A stretch of 64,000 bases of DNA from Larix kaempferi (GCA_027924585.1 BSBM01000600.1:16400001-16464000); one strand, 5' to 3'; shown: positions 11,501-22,468, numbered from the stretch's first letter. Numbers and translations are program-made. Notes: generated by a model from the sequence alone, not told the origin.

Positions 11501-12309
11501 TTGGCGGCATTTTTGTAATTTCCAAAAACAATCTGGCTCACGATTATACCTCGTGAAATCTTTCCAGCAGGAGAATCGACAAACTCATCAATCAAGTCTG
11601 CACCTGAACTTGTTGGTACAGCATCTCCTTTATGTGAAAGGCCAGTTATTTTGTAGATGATTTCACCATTGATTTCGACCGAAACATCAAAGTAAAGCTT
11701 GTCGTTGTGATATCCGCTAACGATGAATTGTGCAATGACTTCTTTCAATCCTCCAAAATTATCCAATAAAGGTGCCTTCAAGTAATGCAGAATTGTGGTT
11801 GTCTGCAACCGTCGTGCTTCCTCTCTCTAGTGATCGTTTGAATCCTTCCTCCAATCTTCAATGTTCTTCCATGCTTTTTTCCAGGTGGGTTCTGATGCCT
11901 TTGCATTCCGAATCAACTGGAGTCTAGTTTCCAGTGGTGTTTGTTCTTTCTCCAGTTCTCTAACTGATGTTGCGGCAGCTCTACTAGCTGTTAAAGTTTT
12001 TAAAGGAACCATGGCGGATTCAAGGTTCAAGGTTGTGAAATTGGCTTCAGCGGAGTCAAGGAATTCTGTTTCTTGGAGTTCAAGTTGTCGGAAAAAGAGT
12101 AACCAAGAATCCTCAAGCTCCGTATTTATGGTGGAGTTACTCGGCACGGGTGAATGAGACATAGAGGCATGTATTAATGGTTGATTTGATAGGGCTATTA
12201 AATTAGATTGGCCGGATATCGGCGCTTTGTTAGATGCATTACTTCTGGCTGCGCGGTTATCTTTAGCCTTTATTGCTTTTTCATCATGGCGCTGCGACAA
12301 CTTGTTCAT
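8530..12309 (-). pseudogene. gypsy-1 additional ORF (aORF), about 1,260 codons, unknown function
   Basis: One minus-strand frame runs from the ATG at 12309 to a stop at 8530 without a frameshift, broken only by about ten stop codons (for example near 11826, 11475, 11250, 10839, 10194, 9315). Open blocks are 12309-11827, 11808-11476, 11457-11251, 11241-10840, 10377-10195 and 10167-9316. The N-terminal part is charged (KLSQRHDEKAIKAKDNRAAR). About codons 165-480 look globular, with features such as VEINGEIIYKITGLSHKG and tryptophan-rich segments. Then comes a long Ser/Pro/Thr/Gln-rich stretch, a Lys/Glu-rich block (SKHKEKKRKERELQQQLEMQ), and a C-terminal part likely to form coiled coil. No signal peptide or clear membrane segment shows, so an envelope role is not supported. 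It lies in sense, 3' of integrase, where some plant Ty3 elements carry extra ORFs. I do not recognise the family. The start could lie further upstream, near 12500. Confidence 0.7.
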
Positions 12310-12649
12310 TGTGTTATGTCAACGAGCTTCTCTAATTAGGTTTGGTCGGTCCGAGATCCAATGCTTCTACCATGCCGAATTTTCTTCTGCAAACCGTCGA
12401 TGTTCTCGTCGGTGCCTGTAATATCGACGGTTGTGCACCGGACTTCTTTGTCTGCTTTTTCCATCCCTCTTCTGCCATTCTTTTGTCATTTCTACTTTTG
12501 CCGTGTTCTGCTGTATTTGCTTGATTGCTTATAGTACTCTCATTTGGTTATTTCTAACCATTTTTTTTTTCAAATATTCATGATTTATACCTTTTAAGTC
12601 GGGCGCCATTTATCACTTTCTTGAAAATATTTCCTTATAACGTTTTTAG

Positions 12650-13680
12650 TCAGACTGAACCATTAGGATTTAACGTTTCAATGATATAGGGTCCCATCCA
12701 TTCTGTATGCAAATTCTTTAGCTTCCCTTTTACTCGGCTATTATAGAGGAGTGCTAAATCTCCAACTGACAAATTCTTTTGTTTGATATTTCTATCATGC
12801 CATGCTTTCTGTTGCTGTTTTGGCACTCTCTGATGTTCTATTTCCAACTGTCGACTTTCATCCAGCTTCGACAGATGTAATAGTCGTTCATGTCGAGTAT
12901 CTTCAACGTCGATATGTAGAGCTGTTGCAATGGTCGGTGCTTGTCGTCGAAAATGTAACGGAACGACAGCCTCTTGCCCATAGACAAGTGAGAATGGTGT
13001 CTATCCTGTCGTTTTCTTATATGTTGTTCTATATGCCCAAAGGACAGCAGGTACCTTATTGTCCCAGTCATCTTTCTCTATGTTGCAAATTTTCATTAGT
13101 CCTTTTGTAAGTGTTTTATTGAACGATTCTATTGCATCGTTCGACTGAGGGTGATATGCTATGCTTATTCTATGATCAACTGCAAATTCCTTAGTCAATG
13201 CTTCAATGGTTTTACATACAAAGTGCGTACCTTGGTCACTTATCAATGTTATGGGGCATCCAAAATGCGTTATGATGTTTTCATAAATAAATTTAGCGGC
13301 AACTTCACTTGAACATGTTTCGACTGGTTCTGCTTCTGCCCACTTGGTAACGTATTCGACAATAGTGATAATATACTGAGCACCTGTTCATATTCCCACT
13401 ACTGGAAATGGTCCAATAAAATCGATAGCCCAAATTTCAAATGTTCGGCTAGGGTTGATTGGGATCAATGGAATTTCTATTCTTGGTAGTGGTCGGCCCA
13501 TGCGCTGACATTTATCACACTTAGATACAAATTCTTGACAGTCTTTATGAACTATCGACCACCAAAGTCCTGCCTGCAAGATTTTTCTAGATATTAGTCT
13601 GTGTGATAATGTCCTCCCGCTGGTCCAGCATGGGCTTCTGTAAGTATATCCTGTCATTCATGCTCAAGTGCACATCGGTG
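12650..13680 (-). pseudogene. gypsy-1 integrase
   Basis: The zinc-binding part (CDKCQRMGRP, about 13490-13530) precedes the core. Catalytic positions are visible: the first Asp in WAIDFIGPF (about 13400), the second in ISDQGTHF (about 13240), the Glu in NDAIESFNKT (about 13130). The end carries RDIKQKNLSVGDLAL-like residues of the family (as WHDRNIKQKNLSVGDLALLY). Integrase joins the cDNA to host DNA. Stops split the frame near 13390 and 13000, and a frame change lies between RNase H and this domain. The C-terminus shows no chromodomain. Confidence 0.85.
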
Positions 13681-13895
13681 TAATATATCATCCAGGCCAA
13701 GTTTATAAAGGAATCCATTGATCAAAGTGTAGGGGCTGCTTTCATTGCTAATATCTTCCTCTTTTTCTCATTCATTCCCTTAGGAGCTTACCCATTTTCA
13801 AGAAATTGTGCAATTTCCATAAGTTCTGAAGGGACTACTTCAATACAAAACAAGTGTGCATCCGGTAAGTCATCTTCAATTCCTGTCGGTTCTTC

Positions 13896-15647
13896 TCATG
13901 TGTCGACTCTCGATAGATGGTCTGGTCCGACATTAGCTTTTCCAGGTCGAATGATTATTTCGAATTCAAATTCTTGAAACAGTAATAACCAGCGACATAG
14001 TCTCCCGTGATGCAATGGTTTATTGACTAAGTATTTTAAAGCTTGGTGATCTATATAAAATACAAAGGGATTAGCCAATAAATAATGATGGTATTTCTGA
14101 AGGGAAAATACCATACCTAATGCTTCTCTTTCGGTCATAGAATAATTTCTTCCAGCTTTATTCAATTTTCGACTGCTGAATGGATTAGGATAATCCATGT
14201 CATCATCTCTGGGTTGTGTTAGAATGGCTCCTACTGCTATTCCATATGCATCAATATGTACATGAAATTTCTTTGACCAATCCGGAAATTGAAGGATTAG
14301 TGCTTCGACCATTTTTCTTTTCAATGTGTTGAATGAAATGTTGCATTCCTCCATCCATCTATAATCTTGATCATATTTTAGCAATTCTTCGAGAGGATAA
14401 TTCATATCGGAATAGTGTCTGATAAACTTCCTGTAATATCCGGTATGACCCAATAGGATTCGTACTTGTTTCGGATTAACTAGAGGCTTTAGGTCGAGGA
14501 TTATTTTGATCTTCGCGTAATCGACCTTGATTCCTTCTTTGCAAACTACATGGCCAAGTAATATGTCGATAGGTGTCGCGAAGATGCACTTTTTAATGTT
14601 CAGGGATAGTTGTATCTGTCGACATCTTTCCAACATTAGTCGAAGCCACTTGCAGTGATCTTTCAGCATTGTATAAATTTCCCAATCATCAAAGTATACA
14701 GCCATGGTTTTGTAAATATATTCTTGAAATGCTTTGACGACAATTCTTGAGAAGACCGCAGGTGCGTTATTCAAACTGAAAGGCATGAATTTATACGGGA
14801 ATGACCCAAATTCGCACACAAATGTTGTCTTTTTCTTATCTTCTTTTTCTATAGGTACTTGGTTGTACCCCGAGAATCCATCCATGAAAGAGTAACACTC
14901 ATGCCCTGCAACTTCATTAATAATTTCATCTACAAAGGGGGTAGGGAAGGGATCTGTTAGTGTTACCTTGTTTAGCTCCCTAAAGTCGACACAGATTCTC
15001 AGTCGTGTCGAATCTTGTTTCTTTGGCGGAACGACCATTGGACTTTCCCACTCCGACTGGTCGATAGGATATATGATTCCTGCAGCAAGCATGCTATCGA
15101 TCTCCTTTTTGACAATATCTTTATATTTGTGAGCAAGTTTGTAGGGTCTTTTCTTTACGGGTCTGGTGTCAAGTTTAATATCAATTTTCATCTCACCCAT
15201 CTCCTTTACAAGTCCTTTCAAGTCTTTATAGTCTTGAGCAAAAATGTCTTGGAATTCTTTGAGAATACTGGAGATTTCTGTAGTTTATTCCTCATTCTAG
15301 TAATTGCCAATTTTTGTCATTTTCGGTCGGTCATCATTTGAAATATCTACTTCCTTTGTTTTAATCTTTGCGTCCATCCATTCTGGTGCACAACTGTTAC
15401 TTATCTGTCTTTTGCCTTCTTTTATTTGTGTGAAAGTTGGTGGAAAGTCTTTTTTTGATAACTTTTCGGGTTCATCTGTTTTTACAATCTTTGTGCTTAA
15501 GATTGTTCTTACGGGCTTTGACACACTGGGATGATCCTTTCCCCACTGAAAACTTTTTCCTACTGACATCTCTATTTCTAGACTCAGTCTTGTCGAGTGT
15601 TGTTTTTCTGTCGTCTTTATATTGTAGCAAGTGTTAGGTGGGTGCAT
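13896..15647 (-). pseudogene. gypsy-1 reverse transcriptase and RNase H
   Basis: The largest open part is 13896-15221 (441 codons), and the same frame continues upstream to 15647 across two stops near 15280-15296. RT signatures are clear: ICVDFRELNKVTL, YSFMDGFSGYNQV, FMPFSLNNAPAVFSR and the catalytic box YFDDW (the usual box is Y-[LIV]-DD-[IVL]). RNase H follows with HVHIDAYG, REALGMV and FYIDHQALKYL, then a DHLSR end. The enzyme copies element RNA into DNA. The long uninterrupted frame is notable in such an old copy. Frame changes separate it from protease upstream and integrase downstream. Confidence 0.9.
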
Positions 15648-16087
15648 ACTCTTCTATTTGTCTCCAAGTGTTAAATTTTATGTTGGATGCATAAATTCTT
15701 TGGTGCTTTTGCTTGCTTCGACCATTCTCTCATCCTGCAGAGAAAACTAGAAATCCTTAATAAAATTTTCTTTTAGGTCTTTCCAGAATAAATTTTCTCC
15801 TCTTGCTTCTTCCATCTTGCACCATTTGTTAGGTAGATCATCGAGTGTTCTGGGGAAGAGGTGAGGCCAATTTCTTTCATCTTTATAGCCTAATTTTCTC
15901 CATTCTTTTCGGCAACAGTCAATGTGAGCTTCAGGGTTTCATCCTTGTGTAAACAAGGGAATGTCAACCTGAGTCGTCAATTTTCTTCCTCCAAACTTTT
16001 CTATGAAAGATGTTGATGCAGTATTCCAATTTTGGAGTTTCAACTGATGAGTGTCCCACCGTCTCGCAGCTTGACCAGTAAATGTCT

Positions 16088-16599
16088 CTACCAAACTTTG
16101 TAGTCGACCTTGCTCTCCGACATGTTTTGATACCTGTTCGACATGGACATCAGGTGAATCACATTCTTTTTTCTTAATGTCGAGCTACCGTATTGTACAT
16201 TTTTATCTGGAACAAGTGTTGGATATGCTCGCATTTTTCGTTCGAAAATCTTCAGTGTGTAAGATACTAAGAGACACTTCTTTATTTGCTTCCTTGAGAT
16301 GGCTTCCACAGTCCAGCATTCTTTTGCATGCAAATCATAATTCTCTATTTGCCAGTCATAGAGTTCTGCATCGGAATTGTATCCGAGTGAGATAGGATCT
16401 CCGAGATGAAGTTCTCCTTGGGTGTTTGGCTCAATGCGATCTTCATTATTGTCTATTCGGTAAATATGTCGGACATCATTATCGACTTCTGTAGGTTCTG
16501 ACCAAAGTTCTCCCTAAGATGGGAAGATTGGTACAATAACCTTCTGACCGTTGCCTTTCAACTTGATACGGCTTTTATCTAAGGAAATTGAGGCCTTCC
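16088..16599 (-). pseudogene. gypsy-1 pol linker between protease and RT
   Basis: This stretch continues the protease frame past a stop at 16604 with few stops (one near 16514) and a mixed, charged, coding-like translation. It lies where the linker between protease and RT belongs. No domain is recognised; 15648-16087 is more decayed. Confidence 0.45.
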
Positions 16600-16603
16600 T
16601 CTT

Positions 16604-16933
16604 TCATCCCCATGGTCGACCGGCCAATGCAGGGAATGAGATTGCATCATCTTTTGGGGTGATGATTTCGAAATCTACTATTGTCGTGATACCTTTAATG
16701 GAAGTTTCGACTCCTTTCCATACTCCAATTGGCTCAATTAATCCTTGATATGCGAGTTTTAAGTAGATGCCTGATTCCTGTAATTGAGGTCGACCGAGTT
16801 GGTCCCAGGTATCACGAGTCATGATATTCACTTGGGATCCAAAATCAAGTATGACTTGACGTACATGATATCCATTTATGTCGAGATCAACTAATGGGTC
16901 GGCGTCATTTTTCTCTTTTTTTTTAGTCGGCAA
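16604..16933 (-). pseudogene. gypsy-1 aspartic protease
   Basis: The retropepsin fold is visible: YHVRQVILDFGSQVNIM carries the active-site position as D-F-G in place of the usual D-[ST]-G, so the enzyme would be dead. The part ends FPALAGRPWG, typical of the protease end in plant Ty3 elements. It is in another frame than gag; the frames meet near a run of nine T (plus strand) at 16916-16924. Protease would cut the Gag-Pol polyprotein. Confidence 0.75.
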
Positions 16934-17277
16934 ATGTTTTTAGTTTGTCTTTGCTCGACATGTTTTATTTTATGCAACAAGTCAATCATTTTTCCTACAA
17001 CTTCTTCATTTGAAATTAATTTGAGCAATTCATTGAGAACATCTTCATGTGTTGCTAAGTCATGAAATATGTTGGATGCATCTTTGTACACGGGTTTTTG
17101 TTTTATAGGATTTGGATAATCCTCCTTATCGACAATTCTAGTTATCTGAGGTTTATCTTGACCAATGTGAGTGCCTTTCCTTGTTACAATTTGCAAGTTT
17201 TTTGTACGAAGCACATCATTTTTTTGGATACAAGATAAAACATGAACATTCTTTTTATTATTTATTTTCGCGATCAT
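16891..17277 (-). pseudogene. gypsy-1 gag C-terminal part after the knuckles
   Basis: An open frame in the gag frame, directly continuing from the fifth knuckle (the DCP at its end leads into MIAKINNKK). It is charged, with a helical-looking stretch (HDLATHEDVLNELLKLISNE) and a basic end. It ends just inside the protease start, in a different frame. Confidence 0.55.
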
Positions 17278-17283
17278 GATAGG

Positions 17284-17880
17284 GCAATCCTCTAAATAGT
17301 GATCGCCTACCCCACACTTTGTACAAAATTTAAGATCAGTTCTTTCCTTATAAGGGCATTATGCATGCCGATGATTCTCGTTGAAACATGTAAAACATGC
17401 ACCAGGTTGACCAGATCAAATGCCTCGACCTCCACTGCCACGACCGCTACTCTGGTATCAACTGTGTCTATTGTAGCCATCATATCGCCGATCGTACCGT
17501 CGATCATTATACCTTGGGTATCTGTCATTCTTGTTTTGATTGTACTGGTTATTTCTTCCATCATTTCTCTTGAACCTGTCGTTTGCTGGATTTCTGTCTT
17601 GGTTATGATCGACAAAATTTGTCTAGTACACTGCATGATAATTTTGTCGATTTTTCAAGTTCAAATGACATTCTTCAATTGTATATGTATTCACTTCACA
17701 AATTTGACACCATCTTGACTTTTTATTTTTCATATTGTATGGAAAATCATTTGTGGTATGTGAATCATACTCTTTGCATAGATTACAGAAACATCTAGAT
17801 TGAATGAGTTTTACTTCTTGTCACCGATCCTCAATTCGACAAGAATCTTTGGTATGTCCTGAAGTTTGACAAGTTGTACA
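17284..17880 (-). pseudogene. gypsy-1 nucleocapsid region: five CCHC-type zinc knuckles
   Basis: In one frame, five 14-residue C-x2-C-x4-H-x4-C modules lie at 17839-17880 (CTTCQTSGHTKDSC), 17746-17787 (CNLCKEYDSHTTNDF, last Cys now Phe), 17671-17712 (CQICEVNTYTIEEC, His now Tyr), 17356-17397 (intact but with a stop inside the last spacer) and 17284-17325 (CTKCGVGDHYLEDC). Between the third and fourth lies an Arg/Asn/Asp/Tyr-rich stretch. Such knuckles bind RNA in Gag; one or two is usual. Confidence 0.7.
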
Positions 17881-18843
17881 CCATAGTTTTGGTCCTTTTA
17901 ACGTCATATTTCTGATAGCTTGCTCCATACTTTCAAGGCATTCGTCGATGTGTCTATCCATAGATACTAAAGGGTATTCGTCATCCATTTCGATTTCTAG
18001 TGCTACTCTTAGTGCATCTGCATATGTATTAACATTTTGTCGACGGACATGTATTCTGATTTTATTGATTAAACCAACAATAGACCATTTGATTAATATT
18101 TTTTCTTCGATTTCATAGTATAATTTGCTCAGGACGTATTTAAACCTCTTGTAGTATTCCTTGATAGTTTCTGTCGGCTTTTGGACTGTCGTCTTCAGTC
18201 GTTCTGCCGCCAGGTATGTCGCATCTTCAATCATAAAGAAGGCCAGAAAGCTTTGTTTGATTTGTGCTTTTGTTGCATTTGGTGATTTTGCTACGTACCC
18301 CATGTACCATGTCAGTGCTCTTTTTCTTAACGAACCAACAAATTGAGCAATCTGTCTTTCTTCATTGGTAATTTGATTGGCTGTCCATATTGCTTCGCAC
18401 ACAAACCAATGTCTTCTTGGGTCTTTGTCTCCTTCATAGAACGGAAGGTGTGCTATTGTGTGTGCCATGTATGCTGGTGTATTATTCTGAGAATTTGATG
18501 GAGGTGTGGGTGGGTTATTTCCACAATCAACACTTGGTGCTTCGTTAATTTGGATTAGCTGTCTTTCTAGACTTGATTCTCTGTCTTCAGAATCAATAAC
18601 TATATCTTCTTTGATATCGCTAGATCTACTTTCTTCAACCACTTCTGTCGAAATCCAGTTAAAGTTTTGCTTGAACGAGATTTCACTAAATCTTGGGCTA
18701 ACCGACTTGATTTTTGAGTCGCTCAAACTTGGTATTGGTAGGGGGGGCGCTTCCTCATGCTCTGAGTACACTAGATGAAAACTTCTATTTGAAAATTCGG
18801 GTTGAAAAGATACCCAATTTCCTTCCTCCGGTCGATGAATCAA
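17821..18843 (-). pseudogene. gypsy-1 Gag (capsid part)
   Basis: A 340-codon frame. The N-terminal 110 residues are acidic and low in structure. From about residue 125 the retrotransposon gag domain follows: LPFYEGDKDPRRHWFVCEA, then FVGSLRKRALTWYMGY, and KEYYKRFKYVLSKL. The end holds the first zinc knuckle. The frame stops at 17821 by a TGA but coding continues in frame beyond it. Coding may also extend upstream to about 19119, broken by stops. Gag forms the particle. Confidence 0.85.
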
Positions 18844-19948
18844 TAGTCTATTAATATCATCACCTTCTATGCTTTGACGACTCCAAATTCCCGACTAACC
18901 AGCATGGAGACCAAGATTTTCTTCGACAATTTATTCCACCCAAACGATTTGTGTTAAACAAAATGGAGATGGAGGTGCTACCATTTCAGTTATTTGAACG
19001 TGGAGATCTCTACCACGCTCTATCCACAAGTCTTCATCCATCGGCGATAGTTCTTCTTCGACACCCTGATCATCGCGGGCTCGGCTTGATTTTGGCAGAT
19101 TCTCTTCTGCATCTGTCACGACATTTGATCCTCACGTCCTCCAAAGTGCAATTGCCTGCTCCCACAGCTCTTCACGTCGTTGCCTCCTTTTTTCTCTTTC
19201 GATTTTCTGAATATCTGGGGTGCTTTCGTGACTCAAAATTCTGCCTTTGTCTGATTTTTTTCCACTGCTGGTCATGTCATTTGTCATATGTCGAGTTTCA
19301 TCAAACTAGGTACATCAGAGCATGCTTCATCACCCCCCCAATGTCGGCCCGAAGGTTTCTAGACTATTGGGGAAGTGCAGACCATCATTTGTTCAAGAAA
19401 AATTCCCATTCACGCTCCTTTACAAATTTTCCCCACTTACGTTCTTTCTCCTCCCAGTTAGAGTTTGGAAGGGGCAGGAGTAGCAACGGTCTTGTTTCGA
19501 CAATATGTGCGACACCTTTGTCGATCAAAAATTTAAACAATAATGTCAGCAGAGAACACAGAAATTGATCAACTAATTCGGTGAAGAACTTTCTTCTTAT
19601 TTCGTCTACCGAGACTCGATTTTCGATCGCCTGTTCTTCACATAAATCTTATGCAATCTTTTCGCACCACTTCGACAAATTTGTACGTTTTCCATTGATC
19701 ATCTTCGACAATAGCTTCCGCTCTACTTCATCAACTAGTCTATTCATCCAGGAGTTTCTTCAAGGCGGTCGGCATGGATTCTACAAATCGCTCATGTGTC
19801 TCGGAGAAGAATCGTTCTCTCGCTTGGCTAATCGTCAGCTTGTTACGTCGCGCATAGTTATGTAGGTAATTCACGATTTTCTTCTCCCACCAGTCTCTAA
19901 TCTCCTATTCTGATATCATAGGTTATGCTGCTAGTAATTTTTCATGTA
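18844..19948 (-). other. gypsy-1 5' leader and possible gag N-terminus
   Basis: The region between the primer-binding site and the main gag frame. The minus strand 18931-19119 is open and acidic (DAEENLPKSSRARDDQG) in a position for a gag N-terminus but stops separate it from gag. A plus-strand open frame at 18951-19568 is most likely a chance shadow. No other feature recognised. Confidence 0.4.
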
Positions 19949-19967
19949 TCAACCGGTAACGGAACCA
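19949..19967 (-). other. gypsy-1 primer-binding site
   Basis: On the minus strand TGGTTCCGTTACCGGTTGA lies 5 nt inside the 5' LTR. It resembles the TGGCGCCGTTGCCGG site of Athila/Tat-type plant elements, with differences partly of the C-to-T and G-to-A kind. It does not resemble the initiator-Met site. Confidence 0.6.
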
Positions 19968-19972
19968 GATGT

Positions 19973-20303
19973 TGTAGTCCCAAGGTTCACGTGGTTATCA
20001 TGGATACATTACATAATATAAGAAAACATACACAATGATACAGATACAAGAAGCGAGCGAGAGAGAGGGACAAGCCTTTATATTAACCAGCAAGAGCAGA
20101 ATACTGTCATAGAACCAATCTCTCTTAGTACATCGGCTCACTAGCCTAGATATATATATATATATATATGCAAATACAGTTACATAATTGTCTATCGATT
20201 TATCCAACTGACCCGACCTATACTAGTCGATGCGACCTATTGACATGTGTTGTAGAGTGGTCGAGCGGAGGGCCTAGTTGACAGGCCGACCTAGGCCCCT
20301 CCA
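19973..20303 (-). repeat. gypsy-1 5' LTR
   Basis: Begins TGTAGTCCC and ends CCCCTCCA. About 26 differences from 8122-8450 by eye, many of them transitions. Confidence 0.9.
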
Positions 20304-20584
20304 ACAGAGTCCCATCCCAGAGGGGAGGATGGAGACCAACCAAGTTTTCCACATCAACAAAAAGATTCGAGACCAACTTTACAGAAATAAGCAAGGACGT
20401 CCACAAAACCTCGAAAGGTTGATAGTCAAAACAATGCTAACCAAGATAACAGGAAAAATATAGAGACATAGACGTGATTCAAGCCTCGCTAAAGAGCCGA
20501 AAAACTAACTGACGAGAAACACAGTGCCGAAGCATAATCATAACAAGACATACCAAAAAACCCAATTAGTCGATCCACACCAAC
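20304..20584 (-). other. LINE 3' UTR (upstream part)
   Basis: Sequence between the last LINE stop codon and the insertion point of gypsy-1. No frame or motif. Continues at 8030-8121 on the other side of gypsy-1. Confidence 0.55.
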
Positions 20585-21412
20585 CTACTGCTCAGGGCTT
20601 GAAGTCCCAGAAACCCCATGACTGGCATCCTGCGGAGGTTGGATGCTAAGGTCTTCCATCAATGCTTCCAGAGTGCTAGTATTCTCCATTTTTATTTGTT
20701 GATTCTCCTTCATACCTGCAATAACATCTTGCATATTACGGGCAATATTCTCCCTGATATGTAATTCATGGGCAAGTAGAATCTTGCAAGCCCAGAAGGG
20801 GCTAGCCATAACCTCATAACCCAGCTGAGTCTCAACCTCTTCCAGCAGAGCAATTTGTAGGTAGGCTATCTGGTTACCAATGGCTGACAGCGTTTCCTCC
20901 AGATAGAAATGAGCCCAGTCGAAACGCTGAGGGTTGGCATTCTCTTAGGGGTTGGACTAAGAGGAAGGACGTTCACTAGCATGTCTCCCCCTACCCCCAG
21001 GATTTCTGCCAGTCCCATGGTGACTTCTCATATGGATACGGGGAGGCATAATTCGCAAAAAAATGGACCCAGACGTCGTCAAAAAACAACCTTTGATATG
21101 AAGCCAATTAATCCACAAGTTAAACTCAAACCACATGCCGGGAGGCAAGGATAAGCAGACAATTTTTGAATTGCATCTCTAGACCTTATTGTCATTAGTA
21201 ATTAATTTATAATCCTTGTTCTTGTGGAAAGAACTAAGAAGAGTACCCCTCCATAAATTCTCATGAGTGCTCAACTTAACCGTTCTGTATTGATCCATGA
21301 TCTCGCCTGCTTGGAATATGATGAGCCTGCAGCATTTACTACTTTCATTACCTTCGCAATAGCTGGGATCATAAATGCCTTCATCTTGGTACACGCTACT
21401 ACCAATACTCAT
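20585..21412 (-). pseudogene. LINE: coding-like extension after RNase H, unknown
   Basis: In the same minus-strand frame as the RNase H part, blocks 21412-21179, 21148-20957 and 20809-20585 join with only a few stops between them and no frameshift. The translation is protein-like: FNLWINWLHIKGCFLTTSGS, an RGRGRH-type basic stretch, then a helical C-terminal region (AIGNQIAYLQIALLEEVETQ and HELHIRENIARNMQDVIAGM) that could be coiled coil. Plant L1 elements usually end soon after RNase H, so this may be a C-terminal extension of ORF2, a third ORF, or captured DNA. I do not recognise it. Confidence 0.5.
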
Positions 21413-21547
21413 GATGGTATAATTACTCTTCTTTTGGACCCTTAGGTGAATTAAAACGAAAAGACCTAATGAGCCTATTATATAAAACCCGGTGATCTAC
21501 CAACTTCACTGCATTGAGGTGAAAAGGCATCAACTGAATATGTTGCA

Positions 21548-22468
21548 TCAGGAGGGTGTTACGAAATTGACACGCATCGAGTTACCTTCAGCATGTGTCC
21601 TTTCGACCCGGTTTCCATGTGATTGACGATCCTCATGGCAGGTGGTGTTCGAATTAGGACTACGATCTACGGCTGTGATAAAATCACACCGATGGCTGGC
21701 CACGTGATTTTCCATCTCATTCAAGGTTCCAGCTTTGAATTTTACACTTGCCTTAACACCTATATTGGCTAGTTCATCGGCTAACTTGTTTCCTTTTCTT
21801 CGAACATGAATGAAGTTGATTTCCGAAGAGGTGCTCAGGATTTCCTGAAGCTGGTTCAACCTGCCTTCCCATCTTCAATTCACAGAGACCTTCGAAACCG
21901 CCGCACCTCTCTGAATACATCGCGCAATGGTGATCAAAATGTTGGAGTCACCTTCCACAATTAAAGGTAACCACGTTCTTTTAATCGCCCAGTTGATGCC
22001 ATTAACCATTCCTTCTAGTTCTGCGACGTTGTTAGTTGTTTCACCCAAGTTACCCCAGAAAGCACCTAACACCAAGCCATGATCATTTCTAATGGCTCCC
22101 CCAAATCCTGCAAGCCCCGGGTTACCTTTTGCTGCCCCGTCAAAATTGAGATTCATGGTATCAGCTGGAGGAAGTTGCCAGAAGTCAGGGCTGGTGGATA
22201 TTGCTCTGCATTGCTACATCAGCATTGCCATTCGGTAAGTTGTAAATTCCCCATTCATTCAAAATTATTCTTTCTGCAGGATCTGCATTTCCATTTTTAG
22301 GGGATGGAATTTTGGTGTATAACGTTTCCTTGATGTGCATTTCAATAACCTTCCAAATTTCCTCTGTGTTTCTTTGTTTCTCCTCAAAAATTCGTTGGTT
22401 TCTCTCCTTCCAAATTTCCCAAACCACGAAACCCGGGAAAAATTCCCAGATTCTATTAAGCAGTTCAT
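21548..22468 (-). pseudogene. LINE ORF2: C-terminal zinc-like region and RNase H
   Basis: 22468-22185 holds the WEIWKERNQRIFEEKQRN segment that in plant L1 proteins lies between RT and RNase H. RNase H follows at 22156-21548: acidic catalytic positions are seen in LNFDGAAKGNPGLAGFGGA (Asp), VAELEGMVNG (Glu), VEGDSNILI (Asp) and GNKLADELANIG (Asp). All four are present. A frameshift lies between the two parts and a stop near 21870. RNase H would remove element RNA from the hybrid. Confidence 0.85.

Larger units (their letters stand above)
8122..20303 (-). mobile_element. Ty3/gypsy element 'gypsy-1' with a long extra 3' ORF
   Basis: LTRs of 329 and 331 bp flank a minus-strand interior: primer-binding site, gag with five CCHC-type knuckles, protease, RT-RNase H, integrase, and then almost 4 kb of extra open frame before the polypurine tract. 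The LTRs differ at about 8% of positions, many of them C/T or G/A. The PBS looks like the Athila/Tat type rather than initiator-Met, and the integrase lacks a visible chromodomain, so a non-chromoviral Ty3 lineage is likely. No clean 5-bp target duplication is seen: left flank tctat, right flank acaga. Many stops and frameshifts make it defective. Confidence 0.85.

Noticed and set aside
18951-19568. 205-codon plus-strand open frame
   Set aside because: Lies antisense in the gypsy-1 leader; no domain and no conservation evidence.
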